Counted from the stretch's first letter, positions 8,064-17,689 are shown. The stretch is 64,000 nucleotides of DNA from Ruegeria sp. Ofav3-42 (GCF_022347725.1 NZ_JAKRGB010000001.1:310001-374000); one strand, 5' to 3'. Notes: generated from the letters alone by a model not told the origin. Numbers and translations are program-made.

Positions 8064-8945
8064 GTGAATTTGGATAACGCGCAGCTGCTGATCAGCGGGC
8101 TGGCGAATGGCTGTGTCTACGGCCTCATCGCGCTTGGCTTTGTGTTGATCTACAAGGCCACAGAAGCGGTGAATTTCGCACAGGGCGACTTCATGATGCT
8201 GGGCGCCTTTGTGACAATCGGACTTACGAATACCGAGTATATGGGGCTGCCGTTCTGGCTTGCCCTGCCGATCTCGCTGGGGATCATGGGAGCTTTGGGC
8301 TACCTTCTTGATCGGCTCATCATCCGGCGATTGTTCGGTGAAAGTCAGACGGCGGTTGTGATCCTCACCATTGCACTTGGATTCGTGATCCGCTTTGTGG
8401 CCGGCCTGATTTGGGGGCACGAGCCGCAGACGCTACAAAATCCATTGGCCGGAAAAGAAGTGCGGTTTGGCGGGCTGGTCCTTGGGATGGAGGATGTCGC
8501 AGTCATAGTGGTCACCATCCTGTTGACCTGGGGTCTGTACGTCTTTTTCAGCCGGACCAAGCTGGGATTGGCCATGCAAGGCGCGTCGCAGAACCAACTC
8601 GCGGCTTATTACATGGGCATCCCCGTCAAGCGTGTGCAGGGGTTCATCTGGGCCTTGGCCGGGGTTGTCGCCGGGATTGCGGGCATTCTGTTTGCTGCAA
8701 AAGGGTCTGTCGATCCGAACACAGGTCTACTTGGGATCAAGGCTTTTGCAGCGGCTGTGATTGGTGGTTTCGGTAGCCTGCCCGGGGCCTTGGCCGGAGG
8801 TTTGGTCGTCGGTGTGATCGAACCTTTCGCCAGCCGATATATCGCCGCCGGGTACAGCCAGATTGCCCCTTACGCGTTGCTGCTGTTGGTGTTGATCTTC
8901 CGCCCCAACGGGCTGTTCAGTCAGGTTCGGGTCAAGAAGGTCTAA
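8064..8945 (+). CDS. livH: branched-chain-type ABC transporter permease (LivH family)
   Basis: Inner-membrane permease of about 293 aa, the first of two HAAT-family permeases. GLANGCVYGLIALGFVLIYK and ATEAVNFAQGDFMMLGAF are the signature N-terminal segments, and KRVQGFIWALAGVVAGIAGI with the GGFGSLPGALAGG loop is the ATPase-coupling region. GTG 8064 touches the GGGAGG Shine-Dalgarno; TTG 8070 has better 6-nt spacing and is an equally good start. It heads livH-livM-livG-livF-ligase-livK. The substrate may be a carboxylate or aromatic acid rather than an amino acid, given the ligase in the operon. Confidence 0.93.
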   Translation: MNLDNAQLLISGLANGCVYGLIALGFVLIYKATEAVNFAQGDFMMLGAFVTIGLTNTEYMGLPFWLALPISLGIMGALGYLLDRLIIRRLFGESQTAVVILTIALGFVIRFVAGLIWGHEPQTLQNPLAGKEVRFGGLVLGMEDVAVIVVTILLTWGLYVFFSRTKLGLAMQGASQNQLAAYYMGIPVKRVQGFIWALAGVVAGIAGILFAAKGSVDPNTGLLGIKAFAAAVIGGFGSLPGALAGGLVVGVIEPFASRYIAAGYSQIAPYALLLLVLIFRPNGLFSQVRVKKV

Positions 8946-8948
8946 ACT

Positions 8949-10046
8949 ATGCGGATTGTTTTCAAAACCAACTACATGCAGGATATCCGGCCCTGGAAAG
9001 ACACCTATCAACTGAGCCTGTACTTGATCCTGCTGGCCGTCACCGCAACTGCCCCTTGGTGGCTGGACGACTTTTATCTGGGTGAGCTTACAAACGTCCT
9101 GATCTGGGCTATCGCCGGACTTGGACTGATGGTTCTGACCGGCCATACCGGGCAGGTCAGTCTGGGTCACGCGGCGTTTCTGGCCTTTGGCTGTTATGCC
9201 AATGTCATCCTGTTGGAAGCCGGTGTGCCGTTCCTGATCGCATTCCCTCTGGCGGGCATATTGACCGGGATCGCTGGAGTAACTGTCGCCATCCCTGCAC
9301 TGCGCTTGCACGGCATCTATTTGGCAATCTTTACCATGGCCCTGTCCATTCTGATGGACGACGTGATCGTTCTAGCCGAACCTATCACGGGCGGCGTTGC
9401 AGGTAAGTATCTGGGCGGCGTAGAAATCTTTGGATTTCTGATCGACCGCTGGGGTACACCCGTACAGTTCTTCTGGCTGGTTCTTGGCGTGGCGATTCTG
9501 GTGACGCTTGGCTACATCAACCTGCTACGCGCGCCCTTGGGGCGCAGCTTCATCGCCGTGCGGGATTCCGAAGTTTCCGCGCAGGCCATGGGCGTGGATA
9601 TTGCCCGCGCCAAGATGATCTCGTTTGCGTTGTCCTGCGCTGTCACTGGTTGGGCCGGCGCGCTGATGGGAATGTATGCCGGGGCGTTCAACAACGAGAC
9701 GTTCAGCGTCGTAATCTCCATCCAACTCCTGATGATGATCGTCATCGGCGGGCTGGGCTCAATCCACGGCGCCTTCCTGGGCGCTATCGTTATCGGGTTT
9801 CTGCCGCAGTTTCTGTCGATCTCGAAGGAATATGTCGGTGCCATTTTCGGCGGCAATACCGTCGCCATTCCGGGGTTGGAGTTCGGTATCTTTGGGATGA
9901 TCCTGATCGCCTTCATCCTGTTCGAACCGATGGGCATGTATGGGCGCTGGCTCAAGATCCGGACGTGGTTCGAGTTGTTTCCCTTCTACCGCAAGGACAT
10001 GTTCAAGCGCCAGAAATCCTACCTCAAGACGGAGCGCCTGAGATGA
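8949..10046 (+). CDS. livM: branched-chain-type ABC transporter permease (LivM family)
   Basis: 365-aa second permease of the importer. It has an N-terminal extension, then GLGLMVLTGHTGQVSLGHAA, the signature of LivM proteins, and ALRLHGIYLAIFTMALSIL. The coupling loop is SEVSAQAMGVDIARAKMISF, and GGLGSIHGAFLGA follows. About nine TM helices are expected. It starts 3 bp after livH and overlaps livG by 4 bp (ATGA). Confidence 0.93.
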   Translation: MRIVFKTNYMQDIRPWKDTYQLSLYLILLAVTATAPWWLDDFYLGELTNVLIWAIAGLGLMVLTGHTGQVSLGHAAFLAFGCYANVILLEAGVPFLIAFPLAGILTGIAGVTVAIPALRLHGIYLAIFTMALSILMDDVIVLAEPITGGVAGKYLGGVEIFGFLIDRWGTPVQFFWLVLGVAILVTLGYINLLRAPLGRSFIAVRDSEVSAQAMGVDIARAKMISFALSCAVTGWAGALMGMYAGAFNNETFSVVISIQLLMMIVIGGLGSIHGAFLGAIVIGFLPQFLSISKEYVGAIFGGNTVAIPGLEFGIFGMILIAFILFEPMGMYGRWLKIRTWFELFPFYRKDMFKRQKSYLKTERLR

Positions 10047-10807
10047 GCCTGCTTGAGTTCGAAAACGTCACCCTGAAATTCGGCGGCCTTACGGCAGTGA
10101 ACGACTTGTCTTTCGAGGTGGAAGAAGGTGAGGTTTTCGCCATTGTCGGACCCAACGGCGCGGGTAAATCTACCGTCTTCAACCTTATCTCGCGTTTCTA
10201 CGATCCATATGCCGGTTCGATCCACTATGACGGGCACGATTTGCTACAGGTGAAACCCTCGGGCGTGGCGTCCTATGGGGTTGCACGGACATTCCAGAAC
10301 ATTGAGTTGTTTGAACACGCAACGGTTTTGCAAAACCTTCTTGTCGGGCGGCATCGTCATCGCAAAACAAACTTTCTATCGGAAGTTCTGTTTCTCCCGT
10401 CAGCGCGACGGCAGGAGCTTGAGAACCGGGAAAGAGTTGAAGAAATCATCGACTTTCTGGATCTGCAGGCATTCCGAGACAAAATGATCTCGGGCCTGCC
10501 CTATGGCGTGCGCAAAGTGGTCGAGGTCGCTCGCGCTTTGGCCACCGATCCCAAACTGTTGCTGTTGGACGAACCGGCATCTGGGCTGTCTGTTGAAGAG
10601 ACCACGGACATGCGCTGGTGGATCGACGATATCCGGCGGCAAATGGGTATCACGGTACTGATGGTCGAGCACGATATGGGGCTGGTCTCAGGTGTGTCCG
10701 ACCGCGTTCTGGCGATGGCGGACGGCGCGAAACTGGCGCTGGGAACCCCGGCCGAGGTGCAGTCGCATCCTGCGGTAGTCGAAGCTTATCTGGGGAAAGC
10801 CTCATGA
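10043..10807 (+). CDS. livG: ABC transporter ATP-binding protein (LivG family)
   Basis: 254-aa cytoplasmic ATPase. Walker A is GPNGAGKST (about residue 38), the Q-loop and LivG-specific region is GVARTFQNIELFEHATVLQN, and Walker B is LLLLDEPASGLS. The ABC signature is degenerate (SGLPYGVRKVVEVARAL in place of LSGGQ), as is common in LivG. The H-loop is VEHDMGLV. The start ATG 10043 overlaps livM by 4 bp. It pairs with LivF to form the nucleotide-binding heterodimer. Confidence 0.95.
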   Translation: MSLLEFENVTLKFGGLTAVNDLSFEVEEGEVFAIVGPNGAGKSTVFNLISRFYDPYAGSIHYDGHDLLQVKPSGVASYGVARTFQNIELFEHATVLQNLLVGRHRHRKTNFLSEVLFLPSARRQELENRERVEEIIDFLDLQAFRDKMISGLPYGVRKVVEVARALATDPKLLLLDEPASGLSVEETTDMRWWIDDIRRQMGITVLMVEHDMGLVSGVSDRVLAMADGAKLALGTPAEVQSHPAVVEAYLGKAS

Positions 10808-11577
10808 GTGAGCCAATCCTGACAATCCGCAATATCGAAAGCTTTTACGGCCCCATAATGGCCATCCGCGGCGTTTCGCTGGACGTTCATCAGGGGAAGA
10901 TCGTCTCGATCCTTGGCGCGAATGGCGCAGGAAAGACTACGCTGATGAAAACAGTGTCGGGCGTTATGGACCCGGAAAAGGGCAAGATCATCTTTGCTGG
11001 CGACGAAATTCAAGGATCCGAGCCGCACAAGGTCGTGCAGAAAGGCATTGTTCATGTGCCAGAGGGGCGCGAGGTGTTCCCCCTTCTGACAGTTGACGAA
11101 AACCTTAGTCTCGGCGCCTATACCCTTTCGGACAAAGGGCAAATCGATCACGACCGCGATCTGGTGTTTTCGTATTTCCCCATCCTCAAGGAGCGGCGGG
11201 GCCAGGAGGCCGGTACTCTGTCAGGCGGCCAACAGCAGATGCTGGCGATTGGTCGAGGCCTGATGGCGAACCCGAAGATCATGCTGCTGGATGAACCGTC
11301 TCTGGGCCTGTCGCCGCTGCTGGTGCAGGAAATCTTCGGTATCCTCAAGCGCCTGAATGACGAACAGAACATGACGATGATGCTGGTCGAACAGAATGCC
11401 AATGCGGCTCTGGAACTGGCCCACCATGGCTATGTGATGGAGGTCGGTCGCATCGTCATGGACGGCGCGGCGGATGTTTTGATGCAGTCTGAGGACATCC
11501 AGAATTTCTATCTGGGCGTTCAGGAAGAAGGCGCGCGAGAGAACCGCCGGTGGAAGCGGAAAAAGACGTGGAGGTGA
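10804..11577 (+). CDS. livF: ABC transporter ATP-binding protein (LivF family)
   Basis: 257-aa second ATPase of the importer. Walker A is GANGAGKTT, the LivF marker VPEGREVFPLLTVDENL is present, the signature is TLSGGQQQMLAIGR, Walker B is IMLLDEPSLGLSP and the H-loop region is LVEQNANAAL. It overlaps livG by 4 bp. The C-terminal tail (about 20 residues after NFYLG) is unusually basic and may contain the ribosome-binding region of the downstream ligase. The next gene starts 5 bp later. Confidence 0.95.
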   Translation: MSEPILTIRNIESFYGPIMAIRGVSLDVHQGKIVSILGANGAGKTTLMKTVSGVMDPEKGKIIFAGDEIQGSEPHKVVQKGIVHVPEGREVFPLLTVDENLSLGAYTLSDKGQIDHDRDLVFSYFPILKERRGQEAGTLSGGQQQMLAIGRGLMANPKIMLLDEPSLGLSPLLVQEIFGILKRLNDEQNMTMMLVEQNANAALELAHHGYVMEVGRIVMDGAADVLMQSEDIQNFYLGVQEEGARENRRWKRKKTWR

Positions 11578-11582
11578 GCCAG

Positions 11583-13469
11583 ATGAATATCAGCACCCTG
11601 CCCCCTCAGATCACGGTCAATGGTGTTCGCCTGAACGCAACGCCGGGCCAGCGTCCGGTGCGTGTCGATGAATGTATCACGATTTGCGAGTTGTTTCAGA
11701 GCCGCTGCGCCGAACTTGGCAATCGCACTGCGCATCGTGAAAAAGACTTTGGTATCTGGAAATCCTATTCCTGGGCCGATTACTGGCAGCACGCCAAATG
11801 GATCGGGCTCGCGCTGCGCAAATTGGGATTACAGCGTGGTGAAGTCGTCTCGATTCTGTCCGAAGACCGCAAGGAATGGGCGTGGTTCGACATGGGCATT
11901 CAAGGCGTCGGCGGTATTGCCTCGGGCGTTTACACCACGGATTCCGCTAACCAGTTGCAATACCTTATCAATGACAGCGACAGCCGATTTCTGATCGTTG
12001 AAAACGAAGAACAGTTGGACAAGTTTTTTCAGGTTGAAAGCGAGTTACCCGGGCTTCTGAACGTCATAATTCTGGACGATGAAGGTCTGCACGACCTGAG
12101 ACACCCGCGCTGCATGATGATCGACGAACTCTACGCGGTGGGCAAACAGGCCGAAGCGGAACAGCCCGGCAGTTTTGAGGCTGAGATCGCGCTGGCATCC
12201 CCGCAGGATACGGCCCTGTTGGTTTACACGTCAGGCACAACGGGTATGCCGAAGGGCGCGATGCTCAGCCATGAAAACGTTCTGGCCGCCATCGAATGCG
12301 GCGCGCATTCCTTGCCCACGTTCATGACCGACGAACAACTGTGCTTTCTGCCTCTGTGCCATATTCTTGAACGTGACGTCTCGGTCTATTTCCCGCTGGC
12401 CGCCAAATGCATCGTCAACTTCGCTGAAAGCCCGGAAACCGTCTTTGCGAACCTGCAGGAGGTGTCTCCGTCGACCTTCACCGCAGTGCCTCGGGTTTGG
12501 GAAAAGATTTACTCTCACGTGCAGATTATGGCGCAGGATGCGACGCCAACGGGACGTGCTGCCTTTGGTTTGGCGCTAAAAGCGGGTTTGGCGCGGGCCG
12601 AGTATATTCTGGCTGGCAAGCCGGTGCCTGCAGGTGTCGCGGCAAGGTTTTGGCTGTGGGATCGTCTGGTGCTGCGCAACTTGCGGCGGATGCTGGGCAT
12701 GGACAAAATGCGCCGTGGCGGGACGGGTGCGGCCCCAATCTCAACCGATCTGCTGAAGTGGTACTGGGCCATTGGCGTGCCCCTGATCGAAGGTTTTGGG
12801 ATGACCGAAACCTCGGGGCTGGCGACGCTTAACACGATTGAGCACAATAAAATTGGCACCATCGGACGTGCTGTTCCCGGCAATGACATCCGCATTTCGG
12901 AAGAAGGCGAAATCCAGCTGAAAGGCCTGAACATCTTTCAGGGCTATTGGCGCAATAATACCAAAACGGCTGAGACCTTTACCGCTGACGGTTGGTTGCG
13001 CACCGGTGATTTGGGGGCTGTCGACGATGACGGTTACGTCACCATTTCCGGCCGAATGAAGGACATCATCATTACAGCCGGAGGCAAGAACATCACTCCG
13101 GCCGAGATCGAAAGCAGATTGAAGTTCAGTCACTACATCTCGGACGCGGTGATCATAGGCGACAAACGCAAGTATCTGACCGCACTCATCATGATCGATC
13201 AGGAAAACGTCGAGAAATTTGCTCAGGACCGGAAAATCCCGTTCTCGAACTTTGCCTCGCTGTGTGCGGCACCTGAGATCAATGATCAGATCCAGGCAGA
13301 GATCGATGCAGTCAACAAGGACTTTGCCCGGGTCGAGCAGATCAAGGACTTCCGGCTGATCGACGTCTTGCTGACGGCCGATGACGACGAACTGACCGCG
13401 ACAATGAAACTGAAGCGGAGTTTTGTTGAAAAGAAACACAGCCATCTCATTGAGGACATGTACAAATAG
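11583..13469 (+). CDS. AMP-dependent long-chain acyl-CoA synthetase-like ligase
   Basis: 628-aa ANL-superfamily adenylate-forming enzyme that would activate a carboxylic acid to its CoA thioester. P-loop-like motif: VYTSGTTGMPKGAMLSHENV (about residue 212). Other motifs are GFGMTETSGLATLN, the hinge region GWLRTGDLGAVDDDGYV and the catalytic-Lys region TATMKLKRSFVEKK near the C-terminus. The closest resemblance is to FadD15/ACSBG-type ligases. Start ATG 11583 behind GGAGGTGAGCCAG; an in-frame GTG at 11550 would overlap livF. Its position inside a Liv-type operon suggests that the imported substrate is activated by CoA. Confidence 0.9.
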   Translation: MNISTLPPQITVNGVRLNATPGQRPVRVDECITICELFQSRCAELGNRTAHREKDFGIWKSYSWADYWQHAKWIGLALRKLGLQRGEVVSILSEDRKEWAWFDMGIQGVGGIASGVYTTDSANQLQYLINDSDSRFLIVENEEQLDKFFQVESELPGLLNVIILDDEGLHDLRHPRCMMIDELYAVGKQAEAEQPGSFEAEIALASPQDTALLVYTSGTTGMPKGAMLSHENVLAAIECGAHSLPTFMTDEQLCFLPLCHILERDVSVYFPLAAKCIVNFAESPETVFANLQEVSPSTFTAVPRVWEKIYSHVQIMAQDATPTGRAAFGLALKAGLARAEYILAGKPVPAGVAARFWLWDRLVLRNLRRMLGMDKMRRGGTGAAPISTDLLKWYWAIGVPLIEGFGMTETSGLATLNTIEHNKIGTIGRAVPGNDIRISEEGEIQLKGLNIFQGYWRNNTKTAETFTADGWLRTGDLGAVDDDGYVTISGRMKDIIITAGGKNITPAEIESRLKFSHYISDAVIIGDKRKYLTALIMIDQENVEKFAQDRKIPFSNFASLCAAPEINDQIQAEIDAVNKDFARVEQIKDFRLIDVLLTADDDELTATMKLKRSFVEKKHSHLIEDMYK

Positions 13470-13499
13470 AAAAAGGGAAAACCCAAAGGGAGGAGAAAG

Positions 13500-14660
13500 A
13501 TGAAGAAATTGATCATGCGGTTGGCGGCGGCCACCGCTTTGACGGCTTCGGCAACCCTTGCAAACGCGCAGACCCAGGGCGTTACCGACGACGAGATCAT
13601 CATTGGTTCGGTCAATGATCTGAGTGGTATTTTCGCGGCCGTCGGTGTTCCGGCGATTAAGGGTGCCAATGTTGTGTTTGACCGTGTGAACGCTGACGGC
13701 GGCGTGCATGGGCGCACGATCCGCTATGTGGTCGAAGACAACGGGTACCAGATGCCGCGCGCGATGCAGGGCTATAACAAGCTGCTGAACCGCGACAAGG
13801 TCTTTGCCATGCTGCAGTCACTGGGAACACCAATGAACCTTGCCGGATTTAAGCTGTTGGATCCCAAGGGGATTCCGAACGTCGCGCCCCTAACCGCAGC
13901 CCGGCAAATGCTACAAGATCCGATGGACAACAAGTTCACGTCATTCTCGACCTATTTTGATCAGAGCCGCGTCGGAGTGAAGTATCTCGCCGAACAGTTC
14001 GGATCGCAAAACGTCTGCACCATGTACCTGCCCACCGACTTTGGCGAAGAGATTCTGGAAGGCAGCAAGGCAGGTGCCGAAGAAGCAGGCATCAACTTTG
14101 CCGCCGAGACGACGCATAAACCGGATGAGACGGATTTCGTTGGCTCGCTCAGCAAGCTCAAGGAAGAAGGCTGCGATATCGTCACGATTGCTCTGGGTGT
14201 GCGACAGGCGATTACGGTGGTCGGTACCGCCAAGAAGATGGGCCTGAGCGACATGAAGTTCATGGGAACCTCGGCCAGCTTCCTGACCGTTGTTGCCCAA
14301 GTGCCCGGTGGTGTGACGGACGGTTTCTATGCCGCGGCCTCATGGCAAGACCTCTGGGCGCGTGCAGACGACCCTGCCCCCGCTGCGTTCATTGAAGAGT
14401 ATAAATCAACCACAGGCGAAGACCCGGTAGGTTTTGCCATGCTTGGCTATGCGGCGGCCGAGATGATGGTCAAGGCGCTTGAGGCAGCAGGTCCCGACCT
14501 GACCCATGAAAGCTTTATCGCTGCGATGGAAACGCTGAACTATCAGGACGATCTAGTTGGCAACCATATGACCTTTGGGCCGGACGATCACCAAGGTGCC
14601 GATTCAGTCTATGTGAACGTCGTGGAAAACGGAGCCTGGAAGATGGTGTATGAAGAGTAA
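13500..14660 (+). CDS. livK: periplasmic substrate-binding protein of Liv-type ABC importer
   Basis: 386-aa type I periplasmic-binding protein. Residues 1-24 are a Sec signal (KKLIMRLAAATALTASATLA, cleavage after NAQ or ANA). The mature N-terminus reads TDDEIIIGSVNDLSGIFAAV, typical of the ABC HAAT solute-binding family. A strong GGGAGGAGAAAG ribosome site precedes the ATG, as expected for a protein needed in excess over the permease. It is the last gene of the transporter unit, and a bidirectional terminator follows. Confidence 0.93.
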   Translation: MKKLIMRLAAATALTASATLANAQTQGVTDDEIIIGSVNDLSGIFAAVGVPAIKGANVVFDRVNADGGVHGRTIRYVVEDNGYQMPRAMQGYNKLLNRDKVFAMLQSLGTPMNLAGFKLLDPKGIPNVAPLTAARQMLQDPMDNKFTSFSTYFDQSRVGVKYLAEQFGSQNVCTMYLPTDFGEEILEGSKAGAEEAGINFAAETTHKPDETDFVGSLSKLKEEGCDIVTIALGVRQAITVVGTAKKMGLSDMKFMGTSASFLTVVAQVPGGVTDGFYAAASWQDLWARADDPAPAAFIEEYKSTTGEDPVGFAMLGYAAAEMMVKALEAAGPDLTHESFIAAMETLNYQDDLVGNHMTFGPDDHQGADSVYVNVVENGAWKMVYEE

Positions 14661-14683
14661 GACATGCACATCTGCATAACGAA

Positions 14684-14713
14684 AAAGGGCTCGCAAACGC
14701 GAGCCCTTTGAAT
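14684..14713. terminator. bidirectional terminator between livK and rpsI
   Basis: AAAGGGCTCGC (14684-14694) pairs with GCGAGCCCTTT (14699-14709) around AAAC, with A-rich and T-rich flanks on either side. It separates convergent livK and rplM-rpsI. Confidence 0.9.
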
Positions 14714-14732
14714 TTGTGCATTCCGCAGCGAA

Positions 14733-15218
14733 TTAACGCTTCGAGAACTGGAACGAACGACGCGCTTTGCGCTTACCGTATTTCTTACGTTCCACAACAC
14801 GGCTGTCGCGGGTCAGGAAGCCAGCGGCTTTCAGTGCGCCACGCAGGCTGGGATCGTACAGCTGCAGGGCCTTCGAGATGCCGTGCTTAACCGCACCGGC
14901 CTGACCGGTCAGGCCACCGCCTTTGACGGTTGCGACAACGTCGAATTCACCTTCGACACCGGCAACCTGAAACGGCTGGCGCAGGATCAGCTGCAGAACG
15001 GGACGCGCAAAGTACTTGTCCTGGTCTTTGCCGTTTACGGTGACCTTGCCGGAACCCGGCTTGATCCAAACGCGGGCAACAGCGTCTTTACGCTTGCCGG
15101 TGGCGTACGAGCGGCCCAGCTCGTCACGTACGGGTTCACGCACGATGACTTCTTCGGCCACGGTTTCAACGCCTGCAACGGCGCTCAGCTCTTCGAGAGT
15201 ATTGATCTGATCAGCCAT
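14733..15218 (-). CDS. rpsI: 30S ribosomal protein S9
   Basis: 161 aa. The conserved core begins at [19 protein letters not shown] and ends with [16 protein letters not shown], whose basic C-terminal tail reaches the P-site tRNA in the ribosome. An N-terminal extension of about 30 residues ([17 protein letters not shown]...) is usual in Rhodobacterales. It starts 6 bp after rplM in the standard rplM-rpsI operon. Confidence 0.98.
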   Translation of the reverse strand: MADQINTLEELSAVAGVETVAEEVIVREPVRDELGRSYATGKRKDAVARVWIKPGSGKVTVNGKDQDKYFARPVLQLILRQPFQVAGVEGEFDVVATVKGGGLTGQAGAVKHGISKALQLYDPSLRGALKAAGFLTRDSRVVERKKYGKRKARRSFQFSKR

Positions 15219-15224
15219 CGGTCA

Positions 15225-15683
15225 TTAGCTCCGGGTGTTTTTCTTGTTCATGGACTTAACGTCCAGAACTTCGGGGGCCTGGGCTTCGTGCGGGTGCTCG
15301 GCACCGGCATAAACACGCAGGTTGGTCATCTGCTGGCGCGCCAAACGGTTGCCCGGCAGCATGCGCTTGACCGCCTGGGTCACGACGCGCTCGGGGTGTG
15401 CACCCTCGAGGATCTGCTGTTTGGTGCGCGACTTGATGCCGCCCGGGTGGCCAGTGTGCCAGTAGAAGTTCTCTTCGCGCTTCTTGCCGGTCATCTGGAT
15501 TTTGTCAGCGTTGATCACGATGACGTTGTCGCCCATGTCCATGTTCGGGGTGAACGACGCTTTGTGCTTGCCACGCAGGCGCATGGCGACGATCGAGGCA
15601 AGACGGCCCAGAACAACGCCCTCGGCGTCGATCAGGATCCATTTCTTGTCGATGTCTGCAGGTGTTGCAGAAAAGGTTTTCAT
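15225..15683 (-). CDS. rplM: 50S ribosomal protein L13
   Basis: 152 aa, matching the family length when begun at ATG 15683 ([15 protein letters not shown]); upstream in-frame codons would add an atypical tail. Recognisable blocks are [34 protein letters not shown] and [17 protein letters not shown]. It is an early 50S assembly protein and first gene of rplM-rpsI. A GC-rich hairpin lies in the leader. Confidence 0.98.
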   Translation of the reverse strand: MKTFSATPADIDKKWILIDAEGVVLGRLASIVAMRLRGKHKASFTPNMDMGDNVIVINADKIQMTGKKREENFYWHTGHPGGIKSRTKQQILEGAHPERVVTQAVKRMLPGNRLARQQMTNLRVYAGAEHPHEAQAPEVLDVKSMNKKNTRS

Positions 15684-15712
15684 GGCAGGATAGTCCTGTT
15701 TGATGTGAAAGA

Positions 15713-15812
15713 CCGCCCCAGCGGAGCGGCCCGAATTCGATGTTGGGTATTTAGAGGCAGGCGAAATGCGCGTCAAGAACGTCTAACTTAATTTTGTATA
15801 GTAAATACAAAA
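15713..15812 (-). promoter_or_regulatory. rplM-rpsI leader hairpin and upstream AT-rich inverted repeat
   Basis: The rplM leader can fold CCGCCCC (15713-15719) with GGAGCGG (15723-15729), one mismatch, about 30 nt before the start codon. Upstream, TTTTGTAT (15792-15799) and ATACAAAA (15805-15812) form a perfect 8-bp inverted repeat in the AT-rich stretch where the promoter should be. L13 autoregulates through its leader in some bacteria; a role here is inference. Confidence 0.35.
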
Positions 15813-15918
15813 GGTTATAAAATAGGTATTATTTTACCCCACAATCACACCGCCAATCCGCAATACAGAAGTGATCGTTAACTAACAAGTCAAGCTCCAG
15901 AAAGGGAGAGATCACTCA

Positions 15919-16281
15919 ATGAACTGGCAACAGACCGTAAATGACTATGGGGCAGCATGGCACGAGCCCGACACAGGCAAGCGGCTTGAAATACTCAGTG
16001 GCTGCTTTGCCGAAGATGGCATCTATGTTGACCCTTCGGCGATGGTTAAGGGCCGTTCAAATCTGTGCGGTCACATTGCAGAGGTGGTTCACAGCACTGG
16101 CGGCAAGCTTGAGCTGACCAGCAAGGCCAATGGCCACAACGATGTCATTCATTTCACATGGCGTTTGGTCGGCGCGGACGGAAGCGTTCTTATTGCCGGG
16201 CACGACTTTGCACATTTGGATGCTGAGGGAAAGATCTCATACTTGGCTGGGTTCTTCGGCGATCCTGAGCCTTTGGGTTGA
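15919..16281 (+). CDS. SnoaL/NTF2-like small domain protein
   Basis: 120 aa, a single NTF2-like cone domain. N-terminal helix region NDYGAAWHEPDTGKRLEIL, the polar patch FAEDGIYVDPSAMVKG and the C-terminal strand ISYLAGFFG are typical of nuclear-transport-factor-2/SnoaL proteins. These bind small hydrophobic ligands or act as isomerases and cyclases. GGGAGAG lies before the ATG. It converges on the MocR gene with a 4-bp gap. Specific function unknown. Confidence 0.75.
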   Translation: MNWQQTVNDYGAAWHEPDTGKRLEILSGCFAEDGIYVDPSAMVKGRSNLCGHIAEVVHSTGGKLELTSKANGHNDVIHFTWRLVGADGSVLIAGHDFAHLDAEGKISYLAGFFGDPEPLG

Positions 16282-16285
16282 GGCG

Positions 16286-17689
16286 TCAGACGCTGATCTG
16301 TTCCGGCGGATTGTCCAGCAGCGCCCGCAGGCGCTGCATCGCAACCTCGAACCGTTCCAGTGACACATGCCCGTTCATTGCAATGCGCACGGCATTGGGT
16401 GCGCGTCCGTCTCGCAGGGCGAATTCGTCGGCTGACCTTAGTTGAATCCCCTCACGCTCGGCCGCGCGGCTGAATGCGGCGGCGCGCCAGCCAGATGGCA
16501 GGTTCAGCCAGACAAAAGGCACGTCGGGCGCCCAGTTCAGATCAAAACCCCCAAGCGCATTGACGGTCACCCTGACATATTCTCCCATCCGGGCGCGGAC
16601 GTCTTTGGCGATTTGCCGTGTCCGTGGGTCGGACAGCAGCAACCGGGTCAGCTCGGCAAGCGGCTGCGCCAAACCAAAATACCCATATTCCGCCGAGCGA
16701 CGCAGGTCGACGCTGCGTTCACGCGGGGCGACGGCAAAGCCGACACGTAAGGCCGGCGTCAGAATCTTTGAGATCGATGAGACATGCCACCCCCGCTCGG
16801 GGGCCAGGGCGCGATAGCTTGGCTCGCGCGCGTCGCCCATCCGATAGCAATCGTCTTCGATGATCTGCAAATCAAAGCGCCGGGCGACTTCGACAACCTC
16901 TTTGCGGCGCTCTAACGGAGTGTGCGTGCCGGTCGGATTTTGCACCTCGGGTGAGACGCATACCGCTTGCGCCTGGGTTTGCCGCAAGACATGCTCCATG
17001 GCCAGAGGGTCAACGCCCCATTTGTCCATCTTCACACCAACGACCTCGGCCCGCATCAACTCGGCCGCCCGTCGGAAACCGGCGTATGACAGGTCTTCGA
17101 CCAAAACCACCGGCTTGGGGTCACGCAAAATCGTTTGAAACACAAGGCAAAGGCCATTTTGGCCGCCATGGGTCAGGACGATATCGTCCTGGGTCAGCGC
17201 GCCCAAAGGCAAATCTGAAAGCCATTCAACGACCGCTTGCCGCATGGGTTGGTAGGCGTCGCGCGTGGGATAGTTCATCAGCAATCGCGGATCGGCTTGG
17301 GAAACCTTTTTGAGACATTCCCTGATCAGCGCCACCTGCCCGACATCGGGCAGTCGCGGGCTGAACAGGCTGACATTGGCGTTGTATTTGTCCTCGCGCA
17401 GGTAAAGTTGCCGCGCCCAGACGTCATCCAGCAAGGGCGATTTTGGAGGGGCGACAAATGTACCACGTCCGACTTCGGCTTGTAGCAATCCCTCGTCGGT
17501 CAGAATCGTATAGGCCCGGGCAACCGTACCAGGTGTAATTTGTAATCGATAAGCAAGTTCACGGACCGGAGGCAGTTTCGCCCCGACTTCCAGCGCCTTG
17601 TTCTCAATCGCTTTTCGTATTGTGTCGGCAACCAGGGTGTACTTTGGACCTTTGGATTTCGGGAGCGCCTCTGGCCAAATTGTATCCAT
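16286..17689 (-). CDS. MocR-type PLP-dependent transcriptional regulator (GntR/aminotransferase fusion)
   Basis: 467 aa. Residues about 15-80 are a GntR winged helix (LPPVRELAYRLQITPGTVAR). The rest is a fold-type I aminotransferase-like domain with HGGQNGLCLVF, VEDLSYAGFRRAAEL and ASP-containing IIEDDCYRMG. The putative PLP lysine lies in HVSSISKILTPALRVGF. Such proteins usually sense PLP or amino compounds and control a divergent gene. Here the divergent neighbour is a DUF1127 peptide, 99 bp away across inverted repeats. The target may also be elsewhere. Confidence 0.9.
   Translation of the reverse strand: MDTIWPEALPKSKGPKYTLVADTIRKAIENKALEVGAKLPPVRELAYRLQITPGTVARAYTILTDEGLLQAEVGRGTFVAPPKSPLLDDVWARQLYLREDKYNANVSLFSPRLPDVGQVALIRECLKKVSQADPRLLMNYPTRDAYQPMRQAVVEWLSDLPLGALTQDDIVLTHGGQNGLCLVFQTILRDPKPVVLVEDLSYAGFRRAAELMRAEVVGVKMDKWGVDPLAMEHVLRQTQAQAVCVSPEVQNPTGTHTPLERRKEVVEVARRFDLQIIEDDCYRMGDAREPSYRALAPERGWHVSSISKILTPALRVGFAVAPRERSVDLRRSAEYGYFGLAQPLAELTRLLLSDPRTRQIAKDVRARMGEYVRVTVNALGGFDLNWAPDVPFVWLNLPSGWRAAAFSRAAEREGIQLRSADEFALRDGRAPNAVRIAMNGHVSLERFEVAMQRLRALLDNPPEQISV

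Noticed and set aside
12741..13709. 322-codon leftward open frame
   Set aside because: Antisense to the acyl-CoA ligase and binding protein.
14883..15791. 302-codon rightward open frame
   Set aside because: Antisense to rplM and rpsI, two unmistakable ribosomal genes.
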